From CAZTGZ01 sp964613385 (GTDB lineage: Bacteria > Bacteroidota > Bacteroidia > NS11-12g > UBA9320): a stretch of 64,000 bases of DNA. Made by a program: the position numbers and the translations under genes. The stretch spans positions 1 through 64,000 of the forward strand of contig CAZTGZ010000012.1 in the NCBI GenBank assembly GCA_964613385.1. Reading direction: 5' to 3'. Below, piece after piece: positions 1 to 8,960 of the stretch. The notes beneath the pieces are model-generated. The model did not search any database and had not been told where the DNA came from. It was given only the letters and a program-made list of their open reading frames with translations. Position 1 is the stretch's first letter. Each line of letters starts with the position of its first letter.

Positions 1-69
1 CCCGATAACTATCTCCCGATAACTATCTCCCGATAACTATCTCCCGATAACTATCTCCCGATAACTATC
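1..69. repeat. 14-bp tandem repeat, about 4.9 copies
   Basis: The unit CCCGATAACTATCT is repeated head to tail from the first base of the window. The last partial copy runs into GGGAG, so positions 55-74 form a 20-base inverted repeat (CTCCCGATA, centre AC, TATCGGGAG). The array may continue to the left of the window. It lies upstream of the RNA methyltransferase gene. Each unit carries only the left arm of the palindrome, so the structure looks like partial duplications of a small palindromic repeat. Function unknown. Confidence 0.9.
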
Positions 70-133
70 GGGAGAGCTATAGGCCCATACCTTAAAAAGG
101 TGGGCAAAAATACTTTTTTTTTCAGGTATAACC

Positions 134-141
134 TACTTTTG
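134..141 (+). promoter_or_regulatory. Bacteroidota -7 promoter box TACTTTTG
   Basis: An exact match to the Bacteroidota -7 consensus TAnnTTTG lies 14 bases upstream of the methyltransferase ATG at 156. No clear TTTG -33 element is seen at the expected distance. A T-rich stretch at about 112-122 occupies roughly that position. Confidence 0.45.
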
Positions 142-155
142 GATGAAATATCAAA

Positions 156-1472
156 ATGCTCCCCGATCCCTTTATACAACGAATTCAACAACACCGTCCC
201 AATGATTGTAATGAGCTCTTTAATGCCCTGGAATCTGATCCAATCGTTAGCATCCGCAGGAATCCTCTTAAGAATAAATCTGACCTGACGGGTGAACCCA
301 TTTCCTGGTGCGCACAGGGACTTTATCTGGACCAAAGACCCTCATTTAGTCTCGACCCTCTTTTTCATGCCGGGGCCTATTATGTTCAGGAGCCTTCTTC
401 CATGGTGTTGGAGCCGGTATTTCAATTTATCCGAAAAAATCTCAGCGGACGACTTCATCTGCTCGATCTATGTGCCGCTCCCGGTGGGAAGAGCACTCAT
501 CTGCTTAGCTTAATGAACCCGGATGATCTTTTGATTTCGAATGAGGTAGTGCCTCTGAGAAACGCCATCCTGCGCGAAAATCTTCTCAAATGGGGATACC
601 CAAATGTAGTGGTGAGCCGAAGCGAAGCCCGCACCATCGCCTCCGGAAATCAACAGTTCGATGTCATACTTGCTGATATGCCCTGTTCAGGAGAAGGAAT
701 GTTCAGAAAAGACCGAAAAAGTCGGGATGAATGGTCTGAAAGCAACCTCTTGAAATGTTCCATCAGGCAAAAAGACATACTGGAAACCATCTGGACTACC
801 CTGCGTCCCGGTGGATTCCTCATCTACAGCACTTGTACATTTAATCCCAACGAAAACGAACTGCTACTGCAAGCCTTTGCAGAAAAAGAGGAAGTTTTGA
901 GCATAGATCCGACGCCATGGCTTCACCCCGGTATGGAAAAAATCGAAGCAGGTATCATCCAGGGCGTTTACTTCTATCCCCATAAAATAAAAGGAGAAGG
1001 CTTCTTTTTGTCCGTATTACAAAAACCGGGTTCGCATGAGCCCTTCAAATCCATTGACGCCAAACACGATAAGTCCGTCCCACCGACCTTAAAATTCGGG
1101 TTAGAAACTTTTCATTTATTGGTGGTCAAGGATGATGTTCGTTTAGCTACCCCTGAGGCCGCTGAATTTGTCAAAAATGCGCGCCATATGCAATTCACTA
1201 TGACAGATCGCCCATTAGGTCGATTGATACGAGGAGAACTACAACCTTCTCAGGAATTTGCCTGGACCACCAACATGCCTGACATTTTTGCGAGCTGCGA
1301 AGTCGGGCTGGAGCAGGCACTGGAGTTCCTGAGGAAAGGCATAAATATAAATGTTGAAGGTGAAAAAGGATGGCTCATGCTTACGTACAAAGGATTACCC
1401 CTCGGTTTCATAAAAAACCTGGGCAATCGGGTCAACAATTACTACCCTGTTGAATACCGCTTGCGGATGTAA
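156..1472 (+). CDS. RsmB/NOP-family (RsmF-like) rRNA/tRNA cytosine-C5 methyltransferase
   Basis: Predicted SAM-dependent enzyme that methylates a cytosine in structured RNA (438 aa). The SAM-binding motif DLCAAPGGKST is at about residue 103. Motif IV (DMPCSGEGMFRK, with a cysteine near 177) and motif VI (YSTCTFNPNEN, cysteine near 226) supply the two cysteines used by this family. The N-terminus (LPDPFIQRIQ) resembles the RsmF/YebU N-terminal segment, and the last ~130 residues match the extra C-terminal domain of that subfamily rather than the shorter RsmB type. The target base cannot be told from sequence. The gene stands alone, convergent with ndk, with only one base between the stops. Confidence 0.9.
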   Translation: MLPDPFIQRIQQHRPNDCNELFNALESDPIVSIRRNPLKNKSDLTGEPISWCAQGLYLDQRPSFSLDPLFHAGAYYVQEPSSMVLEPVFQFIRKNLSGRLHLLDLCAAPGGKSTHLLSLMNPDDLLISNEVVPLRNAILRENLLKWGYPNVVVSRSEARTIASGNQQFDVILADMPCSGEGMFRKDRKSRDEWSESNLLKCSIRQKDILETIWTTLRPGGFLIYSTCTFNPNENELLLQAFAEKEEVLSIDPTPWLHPGMEKIEAGIIQGVYFYPHKIKGEGFFLSVLQKPGSHEPFKSIDAKHDKSVPPTLKFGLETFHLLVVKDDVRLATPEAAEFVKNARHMQFTMTDRPLGRLIRGELQPSQEFAWTTNMPDIFASCEVGLEQALEFLRKGININVEGEKGWLMLTYKGLPLGFIKNLGNRVNNYYPVEYRLRM

Positions 1473-1473
1473 A

Positions 1474-1893
1474 TTAAAAGCGCTCTAACTGCGAAAAGAA
1501 GAAAGAAGCTTCAATCTGTGCATTTTCATCGCTGTCGGAACCGTGAATGGCATTGGCATCGATGGATTTCGCATATTTGTTGCGTATGGTGCCCGGTTCA
1601 GCATTGGCCGGATTCGTAGCACCGATTAAGGTACGAAAATCTTCTACCGCATTATCTTTTTCGAGTATCGCAGCTACAATCGGACCGGAACTCATAAAAG
1701 AAACCAGGTCGTTATAAAAAGGACGTTCGCGATGTACTTCATAGAATCTTCCTGCGGTTTCAGCACTGAGATGCGTGTATTTCATGGCGCGAATCTTAAA
1801 TCCTGCCACCAGAATGTCGTTGATAATGTTTCCGGTATGTAAGTTACTTACAGCATCCGGTTTAATCATGGTAAAAGTGATGTTGCCTTTCAT
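1474..1893 (-). CDS. ndk: Nucleoside diphosphate kinase
   Basis: Transfers the gamma phosphate from ATP to NDPs through a phosphohistidine, keeping NTP/dNTP pools balanced in the cytoplasm. The protein is 139 aa, the usual family length. It opens with the family pattern ITFTMIKPDAV and carries the active-site motif NAIHGSDS with catalytic His117. A longer reading to 1962 exists, but the start at 1893 fits the family N-terminus, and a TAnnTTTG box at 1912-1919 lies just upstream of it. Confidence 0.96.
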   Translation of the reverse strand: MKGNITFTMIKPDAVSNLHTGNIINDILVAGFKIRAMKYTHLSAETAGRFYEVHRERPFYNDLVSFMSSGPIVAAILEKDNAVEDFRTLIGATNPANAEPGTIRNKYAKSIDANAIHGSDSDENAQIEASFFFSQLERF

Positions 1894-1911
1894 GGTATTT
1901 TTTTCCGGCCG

Positions 1912-1919
1912 CAAAAATA
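1912..1919 (-). promoter_or_regulatory. -7 promoter box TATTTTTG upstream of ndk
   Basis: Exact TAnnTTTG match on the minus strand, followed by C, 18 bases from the ndk ATG. It argues against the upstream in-frame start at 1962, which would lie before the expected transcription start. The 264 bases between ndk and nrnA hold no other recognisable feature. Confidence 0.5.
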
Positions 1920-2157
1920 GAATTTCAAAACGTGTTCTGCATATACCGGTTGGAAAGTTCATTCATAATTAATTTAAATGTGACTTTCTAATGTGGGCAC
2001 CTATCCCTATAAAAACTTCATTCCATCGAATTTGCCTGATTTCTTCATCTAATGTACTTAACTTTACCTTTAGGAGCAACAACCCCCGAATTCCAAAAAC
2101 CAATGTCGCTCAATTCATCCCCTATTCCGTTAAAATTCACGATTTTTGCGGCTCTAT

Positions 2158-3186
2158 ATGCAAAGTGTTTTTCAAGCCGCTGAGATCAGAGAAGCTCTCG
2201 AAAACCGTAAGGGTCAAAAAGTCATTATCTTACCTCATCATAAACCCGACGGAGATGCTTTAGGGTCTTCTCTCGGACTTTATCACATACTGAAAAAAAA
2301 GGGTTACGACGCCTATGTGATTTCGCCAACTGATTATCCCTTTTTCCTAAACTGGATGCCCGGAGAAGAAAGCGTTCTCAATTTTGAAGAAAGACCGCTG
2401 GATGCCGAGTTTTTACTTCAGGAAGCCGGGGTTATCTTTTGTCTCGACTTTAACGACCTCAGCAGAATCAATGAATTGGGTGAATTGGTAGCACAAAACC
2501 CTGCAATCAAAATAAATGTTGACCACCACAGAGACCCCAAGGATTTTGCTTCTTATAAATACAGCACCCTGGAAACCAGTTCTACCTGCGAACTGATTTA
2601 CCGCCTCGCAGAAGATATGGGTTGGCTGGATGTTCTAAACACCGATATAGCATCCTGTCTGTATGCCGGCATTATGACCGATACCGGGTCCTTTCGATTC
2701 AATACCACCACGGGTCTCACCCACAGGATTACGGCCCATTTGCTGGATTCAGGTGCCAATGGCAGCCTGATTCACGAAAATTTATTCGACCATTTTAGCC
2801 TGAACCGCTATCGCATGATGGGCTATATTCTTTACGAAAAACTGGAAATCATTCCCGGAATGCGCACGGCACTGGTGCATTTAAATCAGGAAGAACTCAA
2901 ACGCTTCGACGTTCAAACTGGTGATACCGAGGGTTTTGTAAATTATGGTTTGGGAATAAAGGGCATTGTTCTTTCCGTGTTGATTATTGACCGTACCAAA
3001 CTGGTAAAAATGTCGTTTCGTTCTAAGGGACAATTCCCCTGCAACCAAATGGCATCGAAATATTTTAACGGCGGCGGCCACCTCAATGCATCCGGGGGCT
3101 CATCAACTTTGAGTCTGGAAGATACCGTCCGAAAATTCAAAGAGATATTACCTGAGTATCAATCCTTACTTTTGCAAGAACCATGA
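2158..3186 (+). CDS. nrnA: DHH/DHHA1 phosphoesterase, NrnA-type oligoribonuclease / pAp phosphatase
   Basis: Bifunctional enzyme family that degrades nanoRNA (2-5 nt) and dephosphorylates 3'-phosphoadenosine 5'-phosphate. The 342-aa protein has the DHH domain with metal motifs HHKPDGD (residues 27-33), CLDFND, VDHHRDP and GIMTDTGSFRF, followed by the DHHA1 substrate motif FNGGGHLNASGG near the C-terminus. An in-frame TTG at 2146 is a weaker start than this ATG. The stop overlaps the next gene by 4 bases (ATGA), so it heads a run of genes continuing through the FKBP and dTDP-sugar genes. Confidence 0.92.
   Translation: MQSVFQAAEIREALENRKGQKVIILPHHKPDGDALGSSLGLYHILKKKGYDAYVISPTDYPFFLNWMPGEESVLNFEERPLDAEFLLQEAGVIFCLDFNDLSRINELGELVAQNPAIKINVDHHRDPKDFASYKYSTLETSSTCELIYRLAEDMGWLDVLNTDIASCLYAGIMTDTGSFRFNTTTGLTHRITAHLLDSGANGSLIHENLFDHFSLNRYRMMGYILYEKLEIIPGMRTALVHLNQEELKRFDVQTGDTEGFVNYGLGIKGIVLSVLIIDRTKLVKMSFRSKGQFPCNQMASKYFNGGGHLNASGGSSTLSLEDTVRKFKEILPEYQSLLLQEP
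3167..3174 (+). promoter_or_regulatory. -7 promoter box TACTTTTG inside the end of nrnA
   Basis: Exact TAnnTTTG followed by C, ending 8 bases before the ATG of the FKBP lipoprotein. It could give the downstream genes their own transcript with an almost leaderless mRNA. No TTTG element is seen at the usual distance upstream, so the call is tentative. Confidence 0.35.
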
Positions 3187-4013
3187 GACAGTACCTATTC
3201 ATATTGTCAATAAGCTTTCTGCTCGCTCTGGGAGCGTGTCAGAATCAATCCGAATATAAAAAGACCAAAAACGGACTTGAATACGTATTTCATCAAAAGG
3301 AGGATACCGGCAGTAAAGGAAAATTAGGAGATTATTATCTGTTTGACCTTATTGTAAAAACATCCAAAGATTCGGTTATCAGCAGTTCGTACGAAAGCGG
3401 TTCTCCATCTAAATTCATCCGACGCAAATCTCTTTATCCCGGTGATATTTACGAAGCACTCGCCATGTGTGCGGTTGGCGACAGCATGAGTTTTAAGTTG
3501 AGAGCCGATTCTTTCTATATGAGTCATCAATTTGGATATCCTGACTTCCTGCCTAAGGGTGAAATACTCACTTTCACTGTTAAAATGCGTGAAATCCTGA
3601 GTCCGATGGGGTTTAAACTGAAAATGTTCAACGAAGAGCTGGATGCCATGGAATTGTTCATTTCCAAAAAAGGATGGAAAGTTCAAACAGACGCATCCAG
3701 TGGCATTAAATACGAGATTTTGAAAAAGGTTGATTCCGGAAAGAAAATTGAAAATGGCGATAAAGTTGCTATTTCGTATTTCTACTATTACCTCAACGAC
3801 CAGATTATTGCGCGTTCAAAAGAAGGTGAGCCCTGGGCCTTTACAGTAGGCGATCCCAACCATATTGAAGGTTTAAGCCAATTGCTGAAACTTTGCAAGA
3901 AAGGTGAAAAGGTGCGCGCGGTGTTGCCCTTCTCTACCGCTTTCGGAGATGCAGGCAGAGCAGCCATTCCCCCATATTCCACCATTGTTTTAGAGCTCGA
4001 TATTCAACCATAA
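3183..4013 (+). CDS. FKBP-type peptidyl-prolyl isomerase lipoprotein, two FKBP-like modules
   Basis: Predicted cell-envelope lipoprotein of 276 aa that assists proline isomerisation or folding of exported proteins. The N-terminus has a lipoprotein signal with lipobox LGAC (cysteine at about residue 19). Two FKBP-like segments follow, roughly residues 25-140 and 150-276. The first is poorly conserved; the second retains the GDKVAISYFYYYLND and PYSTIVLELDI patterns. Active-site aromatics are incomplete, so catalysis is uncertain. It sits 4 bases from a second, more canonical FKBP gene, which suggests a folding pair. Confidence 0.8.
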   Translation: MRQYLFILSISFLLALGACQNQSEYKKTKNGLEYVFHQKEDTGSKGKLGDYYLFDLIVKTSKDSVISSSYESGSPSKFIRRKSLYPGDIYEALAMCAVGDSMSFKLRADSFYMSHQFGYPDFLPKGEILTFTVKMREILSPMGFKLKMFNEELDAMELFISKKGWKVQTDASSGIKYEILKKVDSGKKIENGDKVAISYFYYYLNDQIIARSKEGEPWAFTVGDPNHIEGLSQLLKLCKKGEKVRAVLPFSTAFGDAGRAAIPPYSTIVLELDIQP

Positions 4014-4017
4014 AAAC

Positions 4018-4428
4018 ATGAGAACATTAGTACTTGTATTGTGTTTCCTTTCAACCATTTCGTCATATGCACAGGAAACCGTTACGACCAAATCCGGACT
4101 AAAATATGCCATTCTTCATTCAGGTGGAGGTGATCAGGCTTATGCCAACCGGATGGTTAAGGTAAAATATATCGGGATGTTTGAAGCAGGTGACACTTTT
4201 GATCAAAATCAGACCGGTAATTTTGAATTTGTATTGGGCCGTGGACAGGTGATTAAAGGATGGGACGAGGGAATACGATTCATGCAAACCGGCGATATTT
4301 ACAAGTTTTGGATCCCTGCTGCATTGGCCTATGGAAAAAAAGGCGTTCCGGATGTGATTCCTCCTGATACTCCATTGATTTTTGAGGTTGAATTGCTTGA
4401 AGTAAACGATATTCCCAATGAGTACTAA
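4018..4428 (+). CDS. Secreted FKBP-type peptidyl-prolyl cis-trans isomerase
   Basis: A 136-aa single-domain FKBP with a cleavable signal peptide ending near SSYAQ. It shows the family landmarks VKVKYIGMFEAGDTFDQ, FVLGRGQVIKGWDEGI, YGKKGVPDVIPPDTPLIFEVELL. The nucleophile-pocket residues (FD, VIKGWD, YG, IPP) are all present, so it should be an active prolyl isomerase in the periplasm. Its last codons overlap the start of rfbB by 11 bases, linking it to the sugar-nucleotide genes. Confidence 0.92.
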   Translation: MRTLVLVLCFLSTISSYAQETVTTKSGLKYAILHSGGGDQAYANRMVKVKYIGMFEAGDTFDQNQTGNFEFVLGRGQVIKGWDEGIRFMQTGDIYKFWIPAALAYGKKGVPDVIPPDTPLIFEVELLEVNDIPNEY

Positions 4429-5467
4429 ATTGTTAATCACCGGCGGTGCCGGATTCATAGGTTCGCATGTAGTTCGACAGTTTGTGCTGAATTATCCAAA
4501 CTATGAAATTGTGAACCTGGATGCGCTCACCTATGCCGGTAATCTCGAAAACCTGAGGGATATTGAACTCCATTCCAATTATCGCTTTGTAAAAGGAGAC
4601 ATCACTGAACCCGAATTTATCAACGAATTGTTTGAAAATGAGCGTTTTGACGGAGTGATACACCTGGCGGCAGAAAGCCATGTTGACCGATCTATTTTGC
4701 AACCTATGGCATTCGTTCAAACCAATATCAACGGGACTGCCATTTTGCTGAATGCCTTCAAAGCATTCGGAAATATTCAACAAGGCAGGTTTTATCACAT
4801 CAGCACCGATGAAGTTTACGGCACCCTGGGAGAAACCGGAAAATTCACGGAAGAAACTCCTTATGCGCCGAATTCACCTTATTCCGCCTCCAAAGCGGCT
4901 TCCGACCATTTGGTGCGCGCATACTATGAAACGTATAAATTACCGGTAGTCATTTCGAATTGCAGCAACAATTACGGAAGCCACCAATTCCCCGAAAAAC
5001 TCATCCCCTTATTTATACATAACATTCGCAACGGAAAACCCTTGCCCGTTTACGGAAAAGGTGAAAACGTGCGCGACTGGCTTTGGGTAAACGACCATGC
5101 AAGGGCAATCGACACCATTTATCACCAGGGAAGAACAGGCCAAACCTACAATATCGGGGGAAATAATGAGTGGAAAAACATCGACCTGATCCAACTTTTA
5201 ATCGCACAATGCGACGAGAAACTCGGAAATCCAAAAGGTCATTCGGAATCACTGATTAACTATGTAACCGATCGCGCAGGACACGATTTCAGATACGCCA
5301 TCGACAGCAGCAAATTGATGAATGAATTGGGATGGAAACCCAGTGTGACCTTCGAAGAGGGTTTGTCCAAAACCATAGACTGGTACTTGCAAAACGACGA
5401 ATGGCTGCAACACGTTACGTCTGGTGCTTACCAACATTATTATCAGGAACAATACGGAAATCGTTGA
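4418..5467 (+). CDS. rfbB: dTDP-glucose 4,6-dehydratase
   Basis: Converts dTDP-glucose to dTDP-4-keto-6-deoxyglucose, the second step towards dTDP-rhamnose and related sugars. The 349-aa protein has the NAD-binding motif GGAGFIGSH at the N-terminus, the STDEVYG segment with the catalytic Asp-Glu pair, and the SDR catalytic YSASK (Tyr155, Lys159). Conserved NCSNNYG and QFPEKLIPL segments are typical of RfbB/RmlB. It begins within the preceding FKBP gene and is followed 12 bases later by rfbA. The rfbC and rfbD genes needed for rhamnose are not in this window. Confidence 0.96.
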   Translation: MSTKLLITGGAGFIGSHVVRQFVLNYPNYEIVNLDALTYAGNLENLRDIELHSNYRFVKGDITEPEFINELFENERFDGVIHLAAESHVDRSILQPMAFVQTNINGTAILLNAFKAFGNIQQGRFYHISTDEVYGTLGETGKFTEETPYAPNSPYSASKAASDHLVRAYYETYKLPVVISNCSNNYGSHQFPEKLIPLFIHNIRNGKPLPVYGKGENVRDWLWVNDHARAIDTIYHQGRTGQTYNIGGNNEWKNIDLIQLLIAQCDEKLGNPKGHSESLINYVTDRAGHDFRYAIDSSKLMNELGWKPSVTFEEGLSKTIDWYLQNDEWLQHVTSGAYQHYYQEQYGNR

Positions 5468-5479
5468 AATAATAAGAAG

Positions 5480-6343
5480 ATGAAAGGAATCATATTGGCC
5501 GGTGGATCCGGCACTCGTCTGCATCCTTTAACACTGGCCATGAGCAAACAACTGATGCCCGTGTATGATAAGCCCATGATTTATTACCCATTGTCGACCC
5601 TGATGATGGCCGGAATCCGCGAAATCCTCATCATTAGCACCCCTCATGATCTTCCACACTTCGAAAAACTATTGGGTGATGGAAGTCGTCTTGGTTGCAG
5701 TTTCAGCTATCAGATCCAGGAATCCCCAAATGGATTGGCTCAGGCATTTGTGATTGGAGAAAGCTTTATTGGCAGCGACAAAGTAGCATTAATACTGGGC
5801 GACAATATCTTTTTCGGCAGCGATCTGGAAGGTTTGCTCACCGAGAATTCCGATCCAACCGGTGGGGTCATATTTGCCTACCATGTTTCAGATCCCGAGC
5901 GATATGGCGTCGTCGAATTTGATGCCGACAAGCAAGTGATCAGTATTGAGGAAAAGCCCGCTCAGCCCAAATCAAACTACGCTGTGCCCGGCTTATACTT
6001 TTATGATCAGGATGTGGTAGAAATAGCTAAAAACCTGAAGCCCTCCGCGCGTGGAGAGTACGAAATTACAGATGTAAACAAGGAATACCTGAAAAGGGGG
6101 AAACTGCGGGTCGGACTATTGAGTAGAGGAACCGCATGGCTCGATACCGGAACTTTTGCTTCCTTGATGCAGGCGGGTCAATTTGTACAGGTTATCGAAG
6201 AAAGACAAGGGCTAAAAATTGGCTGTATCGAGGAAATAGCCTACAACAAAGGATTTATCAATGCCGCTCAGTTGGAAGAAATTGCCCGTCCTTTGGTAAA
6301 AAGCGGGTATGGCGATTATTTGCTCAAACTGATACATGCGTGA
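5480..6343 (+). CDS. rfbA: Glucose-1-phosphate thymidylyltransferase
   Basis: Joins dTTP and glucose-1-phosphate to make dTDP-glucose, feeding rfbB. The 287-aa length is normal. The N-terminus has the nucleotidyltransferase signature ILAGGSGTRLHPLT, followed by SKQLMPVYDKPMIYYP and the GDNIFFG motif of RmlA. The C-terminal GTFASLMQAG segment is also conserved. It overlaps the next gene (ABC exporter) by 8 bases, so dTDP-sugar synthesis and export machinery appear to be transcribed together. Confidence 0.96.
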   Translation: MKGIILAGGSGTRLHPLTLAMSKQLMPVYDKPMIYYPLSTLMMAGIREILIISTPHDLPHFEKLLGDGSRLGCSFSYQIQESPNGLAQAFVIGESFIGSDKVALILGDNIFFGSDLEGLLTENSDPTGGVIFAYHVSDPERYGVVEFDADKQVISIEEKPAQPKSNYAVPGLYFYDQDVVEIAKNLKPSARGEYEITDVNKEYLKRGKLRVGLLSRGTAWLDTGTFASLMQAGQFVQVIEERQGLKIGCIEEIAYNKGFINAAQLEEIARPLVKSGYGDYLLKLIHA

Positions 6344-8015
6344 ATTCAGCCAATCTGAAACGCCATTCCGAACCAAGCTTTTCCGGCTCATATCCAAATT
6401 ACATACTGAGTTTGGAGGTCTTTTTCATATAACCCTTCTCTTTTCTTTATTGCAAGTTCTGCTGGATCTCGCAGGTATCGGACTGCTCATTCAGGTAATC
6501 TGGATAACAACCGGGCATGTTTCTGAACCGTTAATTCCCATTCCGGTCCATAATTCCATGTTGATCACATTGCTCTGGCTATTTGGCTTTTTTCTGGTGA
6601 AAAATGTCCTTTCTCTAATAATTTATGCCCAAAGTCTAAAGAATTACTATAAAATCGGATTGCAGTTTGCTGAAAAAAAAATTGGTGCGCTGGTTTCCAA
6701 AGGTTTCGATTTTAACAAACAGAACTCTTCATCCATTTCACAAGATATCTATAACGTTTGTTTCAATTTTTCACAAACGGTACTAACTTCATTATTTCAA
6801 TTTATAACAGAGACAACTGTAGGGGTCGGATTGCTCATTTTCGCATGGTTTATGACCGGTAATATTTTCCTGATTATCATGTTATTATTGCTTCCTGCCA
6901 GCATATTAATGTTTAAACAGATAAAATCTTCCATTCGTTTAAGAGGAAAGAAAAACAACGATTTGGTTATCGGTTTGTATGCCCTGATGAACGATATCGT
7001 ATTCGGATATAACGAATTGGTGGTGATGCAAAAAATACAGTCTTACAAAAATCGTTTTCTGGATCAGATTAGGGCTTTGCATCAAAATAAGATCCGACTG
7101 ATGTTGATGGGCGATGCGTTCAATTTCCGATTCATAGAAGTGTCGGCAGTTTTGGTATTATTAATGATCGTAGCATATCTGGAATGGGTCGGTAAAAGAG
7201 AGAGTTTTGCTGAAATCGTTGCAGTTTTCGGCATTGTAGCGTTTCGCATGCTTCCGTCGTTAAATCGGATAACTGGTTCACTCAATCACTTGCATCAACA
7301 AAGTCATGTGATAGACGCCGCATTGAATCTGGAAAGTTCCATAGCGTCAGTCTCTTCTGAAGCCATAGTGCCGGAAGAAATTCAAATCAGAAATCTGAGT
7401 TTCGCCTATGAACATGAAAATCAAATTCTGAAGAATGTCTCCTTTTCCCTGAAGAAAGGAAATATCCATGCAATTTCCGGACCCAGCGGCATTGGCAAAT
7501 CCACTTTGCTTCATCTGATTTGTGGTGTATTGACACCGGACTCCGGCGAAATACTCGTAAATGGTACCTCGATAGAAAATACCCCACTCTATCAGAAAAT
7601 TCGCATGAGTCTTGTATCTCAGGATGTCTATCTTTTTGAAGGGAGCATTGCAGAAAACATCTGTCTGCAGAAGCAAATAAGTCAAAATGATCCGGAATTG
7701 ATATCTGCCCTTAAACAAGCTGAATTATACGAATGGGTTAGCACCCTCGAAAACAGAGAATTCACGCATGTGGGCGAATGGGGTAAGTTGATTTCAGGCG
7801 GACAGAAACAGCGCATGGCAATTGCTCGTGCCCTTTTCCACCACGCAGACTTTTTGATTTTGGACGAAGCCACCAGAGCCCTGGATCATGAAAATGAACA
7901 ATCCATTCTCCTAACTCTTAAAACATTAGCATTAAAGGGCAAAATTATTCTCATGGTTAGCCATAACAGAGATGTGCTTGAACAAGCAGATCAAATTATC
8001 CATTTAAACAGATAA
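6336..8015 (+). CDS. ABC exporter half-transporter (fused permease and ATPase)
   Basis: A 559-aa type-I ABC exporter with about six transmembrane segments in residues 25-300, followed by one nucleotide-binding domain. Walker A GPSGIGKST (about residue 382), signature LISGGQKQR (about 485), Walker B FLILDEAT (about 506) and the H-loop MVSHNRD are all intact, so it should work as a homodimer. The substrate is unknown. Overlap with rfbA and resemblance to PglK/MsbA-like flippases suggest a lipid-linked glycan or polysaccharide precursor, but this is inference. The family includes peptide and lipid exporters as well. Confidence 0.88.
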   Translation: MREFSQSETPFRTKLFRLISKLHTEFGGLFHITLLFSLLQVLLDLAGIGLLIQVIWITTGHVSEPLIPIPVHNSMLITLLWLFGFFLVKNVLSLIIYAQSLKNYYKIGLQFAEKKIGALVSKGFDFNKQNSSSISQDIYNVCFNFSQTVLTSLFQFITETTVGVGLLIFAWFMTGNIFLIIMLLLLPASILMFKQIKSSIRLRGKKNNDLVIGLYALMNDIVFGYNELVVMQKIQSYKNRFLDQIRALHQNKIRLMLMGDAFNFRFIEVSAVLVLLMIVAYLEWVGKRESFAEIVAVFGIVAFRMLPSLNRITGSLNHLHQQSHVIDAALNLESSIASVSSEAIVPEEIQIRNLSFAYEHENQILKNVSFSLKKGNIHAISGPSGIGKSTLLHLICGVLTPDSGEILVNGTSIENTPLYQKIRMSLVSQDVYLFEGSIAENICLQKQISQNDPELISALKQAELYEWVSTLENREFTHVGEWGKLISGGQKQRMAIARALFHHADFLILDEATRALDHENEQSILLTLKTLALKGKIILMVSHNRDVLEQADQIIHLNR

Positions 8016-8075
8016 TTTGAGATTTGTATTGATTTTCCTGGTATTTTCATAATTTAGCATCGCCATTTTTGGGTC

Positions 8076-8960
8076 ATGCTGAAGTTTCTAAAATATACCA
8101 TCTTCATATTGATTCTTGCTTATATCGCATTAAATCTGGCCGGTTGTTTTACTTTCAGGCTCAGCGAAAAAGAGAAAAGATCATTTTTCAAAGATGCTCC
8201 GGTTCAGGTTGAATATAAAAGTTATGTTTGGGATACTGCATTACAAAGGCACCTGCATTACGCCATAACAACCAATTCTGAAGCCCCGAATTTACTGGTC
8301 TTCGTGCACGGTTCACCGGGGTCAGGAAGCAATTTTTATGATTTCCTGAAAGACAGCATCTTGCTTACGCATTTTCAAATGGCTTCGGTTGATCGTCCCG
8401 GTTTTGGTTATAGCGATTTCGGAAGGGCGGAGCCATCCCTTCAGGAACAAGCCAGAAGTCTATCGCACTTACTGCAAAACCATCGCAATCAACAGATATT
8501 CCTTTTGGGGCATTCCCTCGGAGGCCCCGTTATTGTTGAAACTGCCCTGCTGTATTCGGATATAGTACAGGGATTATTCATCCTTGCCGGCAGCGTCGCA
8601 CCAGAACTTGAACCGAAGGAACCCTGGAGAAAATGGCTATCACCTGCACCATTGCGCTGGATACTACCACGGTCTTTCCGCGTTAGTAATGATGAAATTC
8701 TGCCACTGAAACCACAATTACAGCAAATGGATACCCAATGGCATAATATAAAGGCATATGTTTATGTATTACAAGGTATGAAAGATAATTTGGTTCATCC
8801 CGGGAATGCTGCTTATATCGAAAGTAAACTCAAAGAAAAAGTCACTGTGGTAACCTTAAAAGGGGGTAATCATTTTATTCCGTTTATGCATCCCGAAATC
8901 GTGCGTCAACATCTCATCAATTTTATTCAACTGTATGGAAAAGAAAAAAAAGAAGAGTGA
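8076..8960 (+). CDS. Membrane-anchored alpha/beta-hydrolase
   Basis: A 294-aa hydrolase with a hydrophobic N-terminus ending in LAGC, which could be a lipobox or an uncleaved anchor. The fold landmarks are VHGSPGSG (oxyanion region), VDRPGFGYSDF, the nucleophile elbow GHSLGG (Ser147), Asp237 in GMKDNL and His266 in GGNHFIPF, a complete catalytic triad. The substrate is not predictable; esterase or lipase-like is possible. Its 3' end overlaps the MarR regulator gene by 26 bases, so the two are probably co-expressed and the regulator may control this enzyme. Confidence 0.85.
   Translation: MLKFLKYTIFILILAYIALNLAGCFTFRLSEKEKRSFFKDAPVQVEYKSYVWDTALQRHLHYAITTNSEAPNLLVFVHGSPGSGSNFYDFLKDSILLTHFQMASVDRPGFGYSDFGRAEPSLQEQARSLSHLLQNHRNQQIFLLGHSLGGPVIVETALLYSDIVQGLFILAGSVAPELEPKEPWRKWLSPAPLRWILPRSFRVSNDEILPLKPQLQQMDTQWHNIKAYVYVLQGMKDNLVHPGNAAYIESKLKEKVTVVTLKGGNHFIPFMHPEIVRQHLINFIQLYGKEKKEE

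Noticed and set aside
51..335. Minus-strand 94-codon frame over the palindromic repeat
   Set aside because: It overlaps the start of a well-supported plus-strand gene and includes the repeats.
2146..2157. TTG start for nrnA
   Set aside because: The ATG at 2158 gives the normal N-terminus; the TTG lies in a promoter-like T-rich stretch.
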